Shown here piece by piece: positions 1 to 10,168 of a DNA stretch of 64,000 bases. Below the pieces are notes generated by a model. That model had not been told where the DNA came from. It worked only from the letters and a program-made list of their open reading frames with translations, and searched no databases. This stretch comes from Methanofollis liminatans DSM 4140 (GTDB lineage Archaea > Halobacteriota > Methanomicrobia > Methanomicrobiales > Methanofollaceae). Made by a program: the position numbers and the translations under genes. Each line of letters starts with the position of its first letter. The stretch's first letter is position 1. Location: the NCBI RefSeq assembly GCF_000275865.1, contig NZ_CM001555.1, forward strand, positions 186,001 through 250,000, written 5' to 3'.

Positions 1-1
1 A

Positions 2-649
2 ACAGAGACGACAGGACAGTTCGTACAGGCCGTCAGAGATGACGACTGGCTATCTGTCCATGATCTCATGATGGGATATCCGTATTATGCTGCGTTCTAT
101 CGTGGGGTGAAGAATTCCGGACCTATCGAGTTACACGATCTCCAGGACCTCATCTCTGATGAAGAGTTCAACTTCAACGAAACAGCTCTCTCCGTTATCT
201 CAGACTGGACATTGAGGATCGGATCGCTTCAACGGAACGTCTTCAACAACCATTATTATGACGTTGATGGCACAGGTGAATCCTTTACAAAGGTCTTATT
301 GAATGCATACGATGACTTGAACCTCTCCGGGAGCGGGAACCTCAAACAACGATATGTCGAGATTCCGAAGATCCGGGAATATGTCTGTGAGCAATTGAAA
401 ATTTCAAGAAAGAAGTTTGATACAACATTTGTCGATCTCTATGGGAACAATATTGGAAGATGGGAACTGGCCGGCGCTCCGATCACTACACACGCAAAAA
501 AATCCAGCACTAAGATAAAATCTCTTGTTTTCTCTCAGATGCTCGATAGAGTGTCGATAGAACTCACATCTGATCGATATTTACAGGGGATCGAGTACGG
601 GAGAAAGCAGTACTATTATCTGGCAATTCACACGAGGGATGTTTTATGA
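2..649 (+). CDS. Unknown protein, 5' end outside the window
   Basis: The reading frame is open from base 2, so the gene starts upstream of the window; the visible part codes for 215 residues. An internal ATG exists at 68, but the open frame before it argues against that as the start. I do not recognise a family. The protein is hydrophilic, has no membrane segment or signal peptide, and ends with a basic, tyrosine-rich tail. Its stop overlaps the ATG of the following ATPase gene by 4 bp, so the two are almost certainly co-translated and probably partners. The base composition is AT-richer than the right half of the window, as for the rest of the island. Confidence 0.6.
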   Translation, partial: TETTGQFVQAVRDDDWLSVHDLMMGYPYYAAFYRGVKNSGPIELHDLQDLISDEEFNFNETALSVISDWTLRIGSLQRNVFNNHYYDVDGTGESFTKVLLNAYDDLNLSGSGNLKQRYVEIPKIREYVCEQLKISRKKFDTTFVDLYGNNIGRWELAGAPITTHAKKSSTKIKSLVFSQMLDRVSIELTSDRYLQGIEYGRKQYYYLAIHTRDVL

Positions 650-1827
650 GTGATTTAAAAATTATCATTTCTAAGAAAAATTATGAAGTTTTCGGGCTGA
701 ATGCAAATCCGTTCCCCTATTCGGGTATACCCGATCAGGTTCCAAATATTTACGTCGGCCAACCGGAGGTGATGGGCAAGGTGAGTGCTGTTCTATCCTC
801 GGTGTTCTCGACCGGCCACTCGAATCACCTGATCCTCACCGGATCCTATGGCAACGGGAAGAGTCACACCCTGAAGTTTATTCAAGCTCAGGTACAAAAC
901 AAATTTTTTGAAGGTTCGGCCATCAAACCAGTTGCAGGATATGTTGCCCAACCTGGGGAGTCTTTTCTGGATATATACCGGGATTTTATCTACGACCTTG
1001 GTTCGGCGTATTTGAAATCATGTTCGCAGGAATATATCGGCACAGTATGCGAGGAGATATCGGAGAACGGGACGATCGAGGAAGACATTCAACCGGGGAT
1101 GGGCTGGCGAGCCATTGAGAAGGGAAAGGTCCTGCTCTCTGACATCGTCCCTCAGGCATATGTTCGGCTCTCCGAGTTGACGAGGTACCCTGATTTTTCC
1201 CGGGCGTTTTTGAACCTCTCCTATGAGGAGAATGCCTACACCTCATGGGAGTGGTTGAGCGGAGAGTCTATCGAGTATTCACGTCGGAGAGAACTGCATC
1301 TGACCTCGAACATCACGGCCCATCACGCACAACGTGCGTTTATGGCATTGAAGACGGCGCTGGAGGCGATCGGTCATTCGCCGATGATCATGCTCATCGA
1401 CGAGTTTGAATGTATCGAAACGCTTCAGGCCAGGACGAAACAGAATATGCTCAATGCACTCCGGCATTTGATCGATATCAATCCAACGGGTCTTTCGATG
1501 ATCATCGCCTGTGCGCCAGAGGTCTGGGAGCCACTTGTTGCCGAATATCATGCATTTTCTGATCGTATTGCAAAAGAAGCCAACCTGAAGCCTCTGGATA
1601 AGAATTCAGTTGTTCACCTTATCACTGAATACCTCAATACCTGTAGGCCGAATCCCTCTGATTCTCTTGAGCCATTCACTGAGGAGTGTGTGCAACGGAT
1701 TTTCGTGGAAGGTAACGGGAATGCACGGCGGATTATTACGATATGTGGTCAGGCGATTGATGAGGCTCTCTCGAAAGAGATGGAGGGTGTTGATCTGGGG
1801 GTGCTTGAACGTATGAGTGGAATATGA
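646..1827 (+). CDS. Orc/Cdc6-like AAA+ ATPase
   Basis: This 393-aa protein opens with a GLNANPFPYSG motif around residues 18-27, followed by Walker A GSYGNGKSH (about 66-74) and Walker B MIMLIDEFE (about 248-256), so it should bind and hydrolyse ATP. The GLNxNPF signature followed by a P-loop is shared with the much larger ATPase at 12733-16089 and is typical of Orc-like ATPases in BREX, Dpd and transposition systems (known of the families). It overlaps the upstream unknown gene by 4 bp. It is convergent with the nuclease gene at 1889. A role as a loading or signalling ATPase for a defence or mobile system is inference from the context. Confidence 0.8.
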   Translation: MSDLKIIISKKNYEVFGLNANPFPYSGIPDQVPNIYVGQPEVMGKVSAVLSSVFSTGHSNHLILTGSYGNGKSHTLKFIQAQVQNKFFEGSAIKPVAGYVAQPGESFLDIYRDFIYDLGSAYLKSCSQEYIGTVCEEISENGTIEEDIQPGMGWRAIEKGKVLLSDIVPQAYVRLSELTRYPDFSRAFLNLSYEENAYTSWEWLSGESIEYSRRRELHLTSNITAHHAQRAFMALKTALEAIGHSPMIMLIDEFECIETLQARTKQNMLNALRHLIDINPTGLSMIIACAPEVWEPLVAEYHAFSDRIAKEANLKPLDKNSVVHLITEYLNTCRPNPSDSLEPFTEECVQRIFVEGNGNARRIITICGQAIDEALSKEMEGVDLGVLERMSGI

Positions 1828-1888
1828 CATAATATCCATCATGCTGACTCAGTTAATATTCCATTCATCCACTCAATAAGATCAACAA

Positions 1889-2968
1889 TTATTTACACAT
1901 CCCTTTTTTTATCAGTTCATCTGTTACAATCGGCATCGTCATTTCAATCAACCCCCTCATCCCCTCAGCGATCTTCGATGGATGGATGTCTCCGTTGTAT
2001 GAAACCTGCAACCGAGCCCAACCATTATATTTACCTCCATTCAGCACATTTACAGGATAATTCGGGAAGTTTTCTTGGACCAATGGTTTCAGTGAAATGA
2101 TAGCCTCCTGCATATCAGGGACGAGTGCAAGATTGGCTTGTATCTCGACCCCTATGCGATTCTCATCAAGCCAATCAGTAAACTCATAGTGCACTTCTTT
2201 CCCAGGCCAATGGGTATTAAGAATCACGCAGTTTGTTGCCATCTCCCTACCTATCACGATTCCTTCGACCATTTTTTCCCTGAAGGCATTGATGATGTCT
2301 TGGAAGTTTGATCGGATATTGCCGCGACTGCTGACCGTGTGCGATTTATATGAGACGAGGTGATAAGGAACGAGGATCTCCGAACCATCATTGAGACGAT
2401 ATGCATTGATCGCAACCAGTCTTATGTCAAGTTTAGAATGGGCATTTTCATAGAGCCAAGTCCTGAGTAGTTCGTTTGGTGCTGAATCGACAGCGATTAT
2501 GAGTCGGAAATCTCCGTCTCGAATTTTCCCCTCAAAGCGACTCTTGAGCCGATTATACATCATTTCCTGATCTTCTGAGTTCTGATGGTCTTTGCAGAAG
2601 GATCGAAGGACTTCTTCGAGGTTTCTACCTGTCTTTGCATTCAGCTGATCAAAAGTCAGGAATGGAAGAGACGATGCGTAGTCGTGGATCTGACCAACAA
2701 CTTCACGCTGGCATTGGTAGTTGTCATGCATCTTCACTTCGACGATAATTGGCAATCCTTCGGAGTCCGCCATGAAGATATCGACATCTCCAGTGTCTAT
2801 TCTCAGTTCGCGGTAGATTGTCTTTACCTGTGGTTCGTTCCTGTAAGTCAATAGTTCGGGGTGATCTGCGATCAGTTCCTGTAATCTCTTCTCCTTGAAT
2901 TCCAAACGCTGAAAGAATTCGGGTGGACCGAGGGATTTTGTGTTATCTTTTATTAAGACAGCGGGCAT
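1889..2968 (-). CDS. PD-(D/E)XK nuclease-superfamily protein (NucS/DUF91-like core)
   Basis: This 359-aa protein has a predicted restriction-endonuclease-like core: E31, then GDVDIFMAD (about 60-68), IIVEVKMHD (about 74-82) and QREVVGQIHDYAS (about 87-99). These give the D...ExK...QxxxY order seen in NucS, DUF91 and related PD-(D/E)XK enzymes, so the catalytic residues look intact. A C-terminal domain of about 150 residues is of unknown type. A purine-rich GGGAGA lies 7 bases before the ATG. It is set apart from the operon to its right by about 400 bp, so it may be a separate accessory nuclease of the same island. Target and cleavage type cannot be read from sequence. Confidence 0.7.
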   Translation of the reverse strand: MPAVLIKDNTKSLGPPEFFQRLEFKEKRLQELIADHPELLTYRNEPQVKTIYRELRIDTGDVDIFMADSEGLPIIVEVKMHDNYQCQREVVGQIHDYASSLPFLTFDQLNAKTGRNLEEVLRSFCKDHQNSEDQEMMYNRLKSRFEGKIRDGDFRLIIAVDSAPNELLRTWLYENAHSKLDIRLVAINAYRLNDGSEILVPYHLVSYKSHTVSSRGNIRSNFQDIINAFREKMVEGIVIGREMATNCVILNTHWPGKEVHYEFTDWLDENRIGVEIQANLALVPDMQEAIISLKPLVQENFPNYPVNVLNGGKYNGWARLQVSYNGDIHPSKIAEGMRGLIEMTMPIVTDELIKKGMCK

Positions 2969-3377
2969 GAAGTATCTCCCTTAACATAGGCCTTTTGGCG
3001 TCAACAACTGGATATGGGAATACTGTAGACAGAAGAGAAAAGAGTTTGTAATTGTTCCGGACCGATCCGAGCAGTATTCTGCTGTAATTCCATGTCTCAA
3101 ACTGTGAGATTCGTTGTCATTTCCTGGTAGTATTCCAGCATGATCCTAACGTTAAGATGCCATCCAACAACACTCTGAGGTCTATACGCTCACTGTTGTA
3201 ACTCTCCGTCTATGAAAAGTCATGGGTTTCGGCATCGTGATTTGCCTAACAGTTAAATGAAATCATGAGTGGTCGTGCTATCAAGCCTGAAATGAAGTTC
3301 TAAATCATCCTTGGTTCAACAAAATCATTACTTCATCTCCTTTAAAATTTTTGTTTAGTATCTTTCTGAGATTATTT
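2969..3377. other. Intergenic region without a recognisable gene
   Basis: About 410 bp between the nuclease gene and the HEAT-repeat gene, both on the minus strand. I see no open frame with a credible start, no tRNA and no long inverted repeat. It probably holds the nuclease promoter and the 3' end of the upstream operon transcript. Confidence 0.5.
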
Positions 3378-4853
3378 CTATTGGTTGAGAATCCTTTCAA
3401 TTGCCTCTCGAACAACCACTGAGTTCTCGGTTTCCATATGGTTTTTAAGAATCTTAATCGCTAGTGGACTACCAATGATCCCTAGGGATCGAACACAGGC
3501 TTCCCGAACCTGAGTATTATAATCAGAAAACCCCTTTTCAAGGGCCATGACTGATGCTTGAGTATTCAGACCAGACAAGGCCTGTGCAGCAGTAACACGG
3601 GCTTTGGGATGTGGGACTGAATGCAGAATATCTGCAAGTACCTCAGGCGTACGGGAGAGGGGGAATGTGCTAATGCATTCAGTTGCATAGACAGCAAATG
3701 CCTGGTTGCATCGAAATACTTCTTGGTGCAGTAGATTCAGAGCTTCATCGGTTTTCAGGTTAGATAGTTGTTCTATAGCCTCTATCTTAACTTTGAGGTC
3801 GGAGGAGTGAAGAGATGAGATGATAGAATGGATTAATGGATTAGGGTCCATATTGTCATCACAATTTTTTGGTGCGATTATTGGATCTGATATTGTTTGA
3901 AGGGTTTGCTGCTGTAAATCTTTATTAAATTCTGTCTTTTGAATTTTTTGGGTCCATTTTGTTGTTTTTTGTGGTCTCTCTGCTGGGGGAAGAGACGTCA
4001 TTTTCGGATTTAGAGTAATCATTTTTAAGAGATTTCTGTTGATCTCCTGAAACCGCCTATATTCTTGCACAAGAGTGTGTTCCCTACAATACTCCAGTAT
4101 ATCGTGAAGTTTTACAACACAATAACGAAGATCAGTTATTGAACCCGGACCTTGATTTAAAAATGCCCAGTAATATCGATATTCTGTACTGAAGATCCGT
4201 TTGTAAGATTTCTGTGCTAAAGTTTCTGTACTCTGTGTAAATTTGTCCAGGATTTGCTGGTAGAGTATAGGATTGCTGAGCACCGGCAGGGGTCCATATA
4301 CCGTGTTAACAAAAAGTGTCTTTTCTGAGTTAAAATGATTCAGAATTTTATCCTCTGGGATCCCCCAATATGAGGTTAGATTCTGAAAATAATCTTCTTT
4401 TTTTACTTCATATGGAGCACTAATAGGTATGTCTTCATCTTGTAAAATATCTGACCATTTCAGGAGGCTAAATCCAAGTGAGGGGTCAAATATTCGAGCC
4501 TGAATAGGAATTGGGATAAAAGAATATCTATAACTTGTACGATGTCCGTTTTGATCGTTTGGAATTATTCTGCGGGGAATGTATCCTTCCTTAAATACTG
4601 AAGCATCATCCATGAGGGGATTGAGTACATTTCTAATATCCTGTTTATCAATCCCATATTTTGATACGAACTCCTCAATAGTCCACGAACCGGCTATAAG
4701 ATCATCGATGAGCAGTTGGGATAAGGGCCTCTCGAGAATCCGGTAACTATTTGGATCAAATTTTTCAAAATGACTCACTAGACGGCCATTCGAGACTACC
4801 TGCTGAGAGTTGATCAAATCATAAATTTGCCGTCTGTTGATAGATATACTCAC
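3378..4853 (-). CDS. HEAT-repeat protein, last gene of the Dpd-type operon
   Basis: The 491-aa product starts at a GTG preceded by GAGGATGATC, a good archaeal Shine-Dalgarno. Residues 1-300 are of unknown fold. A low-complexity basic linker (about 300-345) leads to a C-terminal array of about four HEAT/PBS-lyase-like repeats (for example ARVTAAQALSGL, QVREACVRSLGIIG, VVREAIERIL). Such arrays are protein- or nucleic-acid-binding scaffolds, so a structural role is likely but no catalytic function is visible. It lies 50 bp downstream of the Dna2-like gene on the same strand, so it is probably in the same transcript. Confidence 0.7.
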   Translation of the reverse strand: MSISINRRQIYDLINSQQVVSNGRLVSHFEKFDPNSYRILERPLSQLLIDDLIAGSWTIEEFVSKYGIDKQDIRNVLNPLMDDASVFKEGYIPRRIIPNDQNGHRTSYRYSFIPIPIQARIFDPSLGFSLLKWSDILQDEDIPISAPYEVKKEDYFQNLTSYWGIPEDKILNHFNSEKTLFVNTVYGPLPVLSNPILYQQILDKFTQSTETLAQKSYKRIFSTEYRYYWAFLNQGPGSITDLRYCVVKLHDILEYCREHTLVQEYRRFQEINRNLLKMITLNPKMTSLPPAERPQKTTKWTQKIQKTEFNKDLQQQTLQTISDPIIAPKNCDDNMDPNPLIHSIISSLHSSDLKVKIEAIEQLSNLKTDEALNLLHQEVFRCNQAFAVYATECISTFPLSRTPEVLADILHSVPHPKARVTAAQALSGLNTQASVMALEKGFSDYNTQVREACVRSLGIIGSPLAIKILKNHMETENSVVVREAIERILNQ

Positions 4854-4903
4854 CTAGATCATCCTCACAATCTCTTCATCCGGTTCTGATGTATGAAATG
4901 ACA

Positions 4904-7900
4904 TTATATCTCATCCGGAGAACGATTTTCTGAAATAATCTCTGCAATCAATCTACTCTGTCCAATCGTCTCTCTATCCCCCACAACAATGAGATTTTCT
5001 TCAGCAGAGGTAAACATCGTATACAGCACACCAGGATCGGTCAGTGGGTACCTGATGACCCGTTCTGCGTTGGCACTCACAAGCGAGATGATACATGAAC
5101 GGAAACTCCGGCCACTGATCTGGAAGGGGAGCCACACCGAGACGCAACCGATCCCGGCCATGTACAACCGTTTCTTCAGAAGCGAGGCCTGCGAGATAAA
5201 CGGTGTGATGACGGCCGTCTCTTTTTGTTCATCCGGGGACATCGCCTTCAGAAGTGCAATGACCTCTTCTGCCTCCTCCTCATTGGAATACAGCAGTTCT
5301 TGAAGGGTTTCAGACAATGAGATTGGAATCCGGATCACGACAGAGACATTCTCCTTCGGATCCGACGCATTCGCACTCCCGAGCGGATCGATCTGGACGA
5401 CCCTGCACGAACACTCCCCGACCTGGAACGAACTTCCGGGGCCGTAGTTGCTTATGGAGTGTTTCGTAAGATTTTCAAGGAGTGTCTCTATCGTTGCGGC
5501 ATCCAGAACGCGGTCAGGTTCGATGACCATCTGGTAGTTCATCCGCTCATCTCCCATGCAGATCTGATAGAGGCAGTCGACACGGAAAACCGACCTCTCA
5601 TGTCCCTTTACATCAATATATGTGAGGTTCCCGTCAATCCGTTCTGAGGAGATCTCCGAATCGATCTTCTCGAAGGCTCGAACTACACTCCCGGGGAGTC
5701 GCCTGAAGGGCTCATGGTAGACCGCGTAATCGTTTGACTCAAAATATGAATCATAGAGGACGAGTCGCTCAAAGGGCCTTTCCTCAAGCCCCAGTGAGCG
5801 AGCCTCTCGACTGCGCACCGGGTACGACATCCTGAATGCATCGCCGATGAGAAGCGTTGAATATCCCAGATTTTTGATATAGTAAAACATCGGTTCAAAG
5901 AATTGTTCGGCCCCTGTTGCACACACATAATCAAAGTAATACGACCTTTCTGGATGTGAGAGAGCCTCAAAGAAATGAGAGCGTTGAAGGAATCCAATAT
6001 CGGTGATGATCACACGCGACAGAGATATTTTTTCCTGAATATCTCTGGGGGAATTATTCTCTCCGATCTCACAGACCCTGGGTTTGGGTGGGAAATCTTC
6101 CTCTCGATCGATGATGAGGAGATCGTGCGTTCTGGGATATCGCTGGACAAACTCCTCAATCTCCGATCGATTTCTGAGAACAACGAGAACAGAAAATTTC
6201 TCTGAAAGGTGGCCAAGAATTTCCACGCATCGTTCGACATCAGAGGTCTGGGATGGGGAATGGATCGCAACCAGTTTGCTCCTGAAGAGATCCTTGGCCA
6301 CAGCCACTGGATCATACTCTTTCAGTGCCCGCGTTTCGAGGATTTTTCCCCGGGACCCGGAGGAGAGGCGCATCTCCTGCCGATTGCGCTCAGTATAATC
6401 GCTCACCCTGAGCAGATACCGCATGATCGCTTTCTCAGAATAATCTCTGGAAAGAGCATATCTGGGTGATCCAAAGAACTCTTCAGAGGGAGAACCGCCG
6501 AAGAGGACCTGCACCTCATTGAGGCCGATTCCAGCCAGAGTTCCAGAATAGGTGTTTTTTCCATCTTCCGTCGAGATCGACACCCTATCTCCAGGAATGC
6601 AATCGAGGCATGGGAGGGCCTCATCAGAACTGAAGATACAGACCTGATCAGATCTGGTCATAAGTTTTAGATTGCTCACTTTCTGACCGCCCATCCGAAG
6701 CGTTTCTTCAGGGAGGTTGCGAAGTTGTCTGGCAAGGAGGGTCAACTCTTCGTTTTCTGCCGAGATGGCCTTTCTCATCTTGTTCCAATGATCGATGATC
6801 TCTGTATCGAAGTAGGAAAATTTGAGTTCGCAGTCATCAAACAGCGGGCATAATGCTGTAATCTGACCGTGTTCATCATACAAATAACAATCCCAGTATC
6901 GTTCAGTCTGACAGTAAAATGAACACGCAGGATACATTTTTTGCAGAGAATAAGGAGAAGGACGCCGATATCTACATTCTTCACAGTCCATGTTCTGGGG
7001 GGATGGGAGCTGCATCCCTCTTCTCATGAGCAAAACACGGTGACGGCCATAAAGAATGGCGTCGATATCTTCTTCGGTCAGTTCTACAGGGTGAATGTGA
7101 CGACACTCACCTGAACTCCTCGATTCTACGCACTTCGAATACATGAGATGCCCCATGCGATTGCCTGAGTCCAGATAACTCACAAGGAGGTAGACCTTGA
7201 GCTGGATCAGGTGTTCTTCATGGAGTTGAGAGGAGGTTTTGAGTTCTACCGGAACAGATCCATCAATAAGAAAGTCGAGCACACCTGAAAATCCATAGAG
7301 CTGGTTGACCATCCGCTCGGTGACCACATTTCTTCCCCTGAAAAAATCTGCTACCTCTGTTTCCTGCGTGAGATCTTTAAGATGGAAATATGCATCCTTC
7401 TGGACACTTTCAAGCGTGTCATCTGCGAGAAGGTGGAGGGCAGAGCTCATTCTGAACGTCGTATTTGTCTCATTTTCGACGATCTCCCGCAGTCTTCCCG
7501 TTCTCTCCCTCCCCCCCATCTCAGAAAGGTGGACTATCTCTCCCGATAGGGTGAGATGTTCGCAGATGCTATGGACTACGTTTCCACGGGAAATCTGTTT
7601 CACGGGCCTTCTGAGAATATTGTCCGTGGTGTTTTTGATATATTCAAGATAATAGATCCTCGGACAATGAAGTGCGCCAATGATCTCCCGTGGTCCGATT
7701 GCAATGGAAGGATGAGCAATGAGAATCCGTTCGACATTTATCCAGAATATTTCGGCAGAATATTTCAGAAAACCCTCAAAGAACACCTCCTCTCCCTGAC
7801 TGAAGAGATGGCACATCTTTTTACACTCTTCATCATCGCTCCCGAAGAGCGAGACGAGGTTCGGTGAGGTTTCGGTGTAGGGGAGCCAGGAGGGAGGATG

Positions 7901-8092
7901 TTCCCAGATTACAATCCTGATATCGTGTCGGTATCCAGAGGGCACCTCAAGGTTCAGCAGATACTTCGGCCCTCCCTGAGTCGTTGCATAGTAGGGCTGC
8001 GAGGATAAACGGGCCCGGCTCTGAATCCATTGGTCTTTGTAGGCCTCCGGTTCTTTCACCAGCGTATCAAAGGGAACATATGTTCCAGTCAA
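4904..8092 (-). CDS. Cas4/Dna2-like nuclease fused to a catalytically degenerate SF1 helicase
   Basis: The 1062-aa product begins at a TTG directly after the stop of the upstream gene, which implies translational coupling. After an N-terminal OB-like part there is a RecB/Cas4-type nuclease (about 130-390): LHCPRIYYLEYI, ISRGNVVHSICEHL, GVLDFLIDGSVPVELKTSS, QLKVYLL and a later CEEC cluster. This matches a PD-(D/E)XK site with a probable Fe-S cluster. The C-terminal half aligns by eye with Dna2/Upf1 helicases, but the motifs are ruined. The P-loop position reads HSPSQTSDVER, motif II FDYVCATGAEQ, motif III LIGDAFRMSYPV and motif VI LYTMFTSAEENLIVVGD. I infer a live nuclease carrying a dead, probably structural or DNA-binding, helicase half, comparable to AddB. 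Confidence 0.8.
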   Translation of the reverse strand: MTGTYVPFDTLVKEPEAYKDQWIQSRARLSSQPYYATTQGGPKYLLNLEVPSGYRHDIRIVIWEHPPSWLPYTETSPNLVSLFGSDDEECKKMCHLFSQGEEVFFEGFLKYSAEIFWINVERILIAHPSIAIGPREIIGALHCPRIYYLEYIKNTTDNILRRPVKQISRGNVVHSICEHLTLSGEIVHLSEMGGRERTGRLREIVENETNTTFRMSSALHLLADDTLESVQKDAYFHLKDLTQETEVADFFRGRNVVTERMVNQLYGFSGVLDFLIDGSVPVELKTSSQLHEEHLIQLKVYLLVSYLDSGNRMGHLMYSKCVESRSSGECRHIHPVELTEEDIDAILYGRHRVLLMRRGMQLPSPQNMDCEECRYRRPSPYSLQKMYPACSFYCQTERYWDCYLYDEHGQITALCPLFDDCELKFSYFDTEIIDHWNKMRKAISAENEELTLLARQLRNLPEETLRMGGQKVSNLKLMTRSDQVCIFSSDEALPCLDCIPGDRVSISTEDGKNTYSGTLAGIGLNEVQVLFGGSPSEEFFGSPRYALSRDYSEKAIMRYLLRVSDYTERNRQEMRLSSGSRGKILETRALKEYDPVAVAKDLFRSKLVAIHSPSQTSDVERCVEILGHLSEKFSVLVVLRNRSEIEEFVQRYPRTHDLLIIDREEDFPPKPRVCEIGENNSPRDIQEKISLSRVIITDIGFLQRSHFFEALSHPERSYYFDYVCATGAEQFFEPMFYYIKNLGYSTLLIGDAFRMSYPVRSREARSLGLEERPFERLVLYDSYFESNDYAVYHEPFRRLPGSVVRAFEKIDSEISSERIDGNLTYIDVKGHERSVFRVDCLYQICMGDERMNYQMVIEPDRVLDAATIETLLENLTKHSISNYGPGSSFQVGECSCRVVQIDPLGSANASDPKENVSVVIRIPISLSETLQELLYSNEEEAEEVIALLKAMSPDEQKETAVITPFISQASLLKKRLYMAGIGCVSVWLPFQISGRSFRSCIISLVSANAERVIRYPLTDPGVLYTMFTSAEENLIVVGDRETIGQSRLIAEIISENRSPDEI

Positions 8093-10168
8093 TCAGATCA
8101 CGTCCAGCAGATTCAGGAGCAGGCGCTTGTCACGATGTGCATAATGAGCAGATGTCATTCCATACTGATTGTCAAGATCAATGCATTCCGGGCAGGCATT
8201 TATACAGACAGGCACGATTTCATCGACCCGTGCGGCAATTTCGGCCAGATCGCTTTTATGCCTTGCGCGGAATTCATCGAACAACTTGAGGGCCCGCGGG
8301 TCATAGAACGGGTGGGCGGAACAATAGAGAAGCAGGTCAACACCCCTCGGTGTCCTCTTCAGAAACACCTCCAACCGGTCGTAGCCGAGCACAAGCTCCC
8401 GGTAGAATGCGATCAGATCTTCAGACGTCGTGAGCCGTTTGAGATCAAGCCTGACAAACGTACGAATATCATCTCGCTTTTTGTCTTCGAGTGAGATATG
8501 TTGGAGTTCCTCCAGATCGTCAAGTGCATTGTTGATCACCTGATCCTGCAGATCTTTATCCTCTAAAAACACCCCGGAGAGGAAATGCGTGTTGTATTTC
8601 TTGAATATCCATCTGATAACCGCATCCCCAATATCTACGTCACACTGGATGGCTTGCTTGATCTGATCATTGATGCTGTCGGCAGGTTCGGCGGCAAGAA
8701 CCTGGATCTTTCCATAAAATTCACGGGCGATCCCTGTTCCTCCCTGGTAGGTGTCGTAGGCATAGACACGCAATTTCCCTCCTTCATCACTGGTATCAGA
8801 CCAGAATGTGAGTCCTTCACCGACCACACTGAATATTTGTTGGCTCCAGACCTGGATCGCTTTTTCAATGGTCTGCGAGAGAACCTGTTGAATGAACCCT
8901 CTAAACGAGGCCTCGTTGAATGCCTCCTCAACAAGTGCGCAGAGTCTTTTCTGGTGATTCTCGAGGATCTCATTGATTTCGCCCCGTCGTTCAGGGGTGA
9001 ACCCGGCAAGACGGAGCCTGATCTCGCTCTCCTGTGGAATCAGTTGTGAAACTATTCTTTTCTGTTCATCCAGATCACGTCTGAAAAATGCACGCAGGTC
9101 GGTGTCCGGTTTCATCTCTTTCAGAATATACTCCACACCACACAGGAAATCGAGGCACCATTCCACGTCATAGAGTGAGCCCAGCAGTCCCTCTTTCTGG
9201 AGAACAGAGGTGTGTAGCAGCAAGCCGAGATAGGCAAGTCTCAGGTCATTCTGCAACACCGGGTCTGATGCCACATCTGCCATGGCTCTCTCGAGATATG
9301 GCCGGAGGTCAATCGTAAAAACAACGGCCTGGGAAATATGTTCTGTGCCGATGAGGGCATACCGATCATCACTGTCATGGTAGAAGGGAATGAGTCTGGT
9401 GATTGATTGGCCGCTGGTGAAGAGTTGAAGGCAGTTTGCATAATAACAGCGTGCCAGTCTGAAATCAGGAATATATGCTGCAGATTGCAGAAGGGAACCC
9501 TGTTGGAAGGTTAAGGGATCGGTGTCTCCACCGATTCCTGTTATATCGGCAACACAGAGGGGAACGGTCTCCCATAAGGGTGAAGATATCGGATCCCGTT
9601 TGGCTTCATGGGTGGTGCCTTCGGTACGGCATTGCGTCAGCAGATGAATTGTATCGTTCCAATAGAACGTGCCATGGGGTTCTATCTCCTCGACATAGAC
9701 CGTTTCAGGGAAGTAGACCGAGGTCCTTTCTGTCGGAAGACCGAGAGGCGAGAAGGTTTCATGCGCATATATCTCATTCAAAGCGACGACTTTTGCACAA
9801 TTAAATGTCTGCTCGATCTTTGAAGCACCCTGTAAACAGCTGCTCGGTTGCCAGAGTGCACGGAAATGTTTGAACCCCCACCGTTTCTTGTAGCCCCCGG
9901 GTAAGAAATTGCTCAAAATGAACTCTTTTCCCTCGGCATCAAGCCTCTGCTGCCTTCCTCCTGTGCGCTGAACAATGGCGATCGTTCCCCCGACCCGCTC
10001 CGGAATAAAATTCGCCGGAACACAGTAGGGTTTGACCGTTGCCGGGTCCAGGCCGAAGAGATCAGGGGGGTGCATATAGGCATAACTGAATTTTCCGGGT
10101 CCATGACCGAATTTTTGCCAGTACTTATGGGCGGCTCGCAATCTGGAAATCTGTTCTTCCCGGTTCAT
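8093..10168 (-). CDS. DUF1998 / DrmB-like protein, helicase partner
   Basis: This 691-aa protein carries the DUF1998 hallmark: a YAYDTYQGGTGIA segment around residues 480-492 and a C-terminal CINACPECI...DKRLLL zinc-type motif (about 650-690). DUF1998 proteins act with, or are fused to, SF2 helicases (MrfA repair helicases, DISARM DrmA/DrmB, and some Dpd genes). Here the helicase is the adjacent upstream gene, overlapping by 4 bp, so the pair is a split version of that architecture. It joins the following Dna2-like gene stop to start. I infer a role in recognising or remodelling target DNA. I do not assign a dpd letter. Confidence 0.8.
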   Translation of the reverse strand: MNREEQISRLRAAHKYWQKFGHGPGKFSYAYMHPPDLFGLDPATVKPYCVPANFIPERVGGTIAIVQRTGGRQQRLDAEGKEFILSNFLPGGYKKRWGFKHFRALWQPSSCLQGASKIEQTFNCAKVVALNEIYAHETFSPLGLPTERTSVYFPETVYVEEIEPHGTFYWNDTIHLLTQCRTEGTTHEAKRDPISSPLWETVPLCVADITGIGGDTDPLTFQQGSLLQSAAYIPDFRLARCYYANCLQLFTSGQSITRLIPFYHDSDDRYALIGTEHISQAVVFTIDLRPYLERAMADVASDPVLQNDLRLAYLGLLLHTSVLQKEGLLGSLYDVEWCLDFLCGVEYILKEMKPDTDLRAFFRRDLDEQKRIVSQLIPQESEIRLRLAGFTPERRGEINEILENHQKRLCALVEEAFNEASFRGFIQQVLSQTIEKAIQVWSQQIFSVVGEGLTFWSDTSDEGGKLRVYAYDTYQGGTGIAREFYGKIQVLAAEPADSINDQIKQAIQCDVDIGDAVIRWIFKKYNTHFLSGVFLEDKDLQDQVINNALDDLEELQHISLEDKKRDDIRTFVRLDLKRLTTSEDLIAFYRELVLGYDRLEVFLKRTPRGVDLLLYCSAHPFYDPRALKLFDEFRARHKSDLAEIAARVDEIVPVCINACPECIDLDNQYGMTSAHYAHRDKRLLLNLLDVI

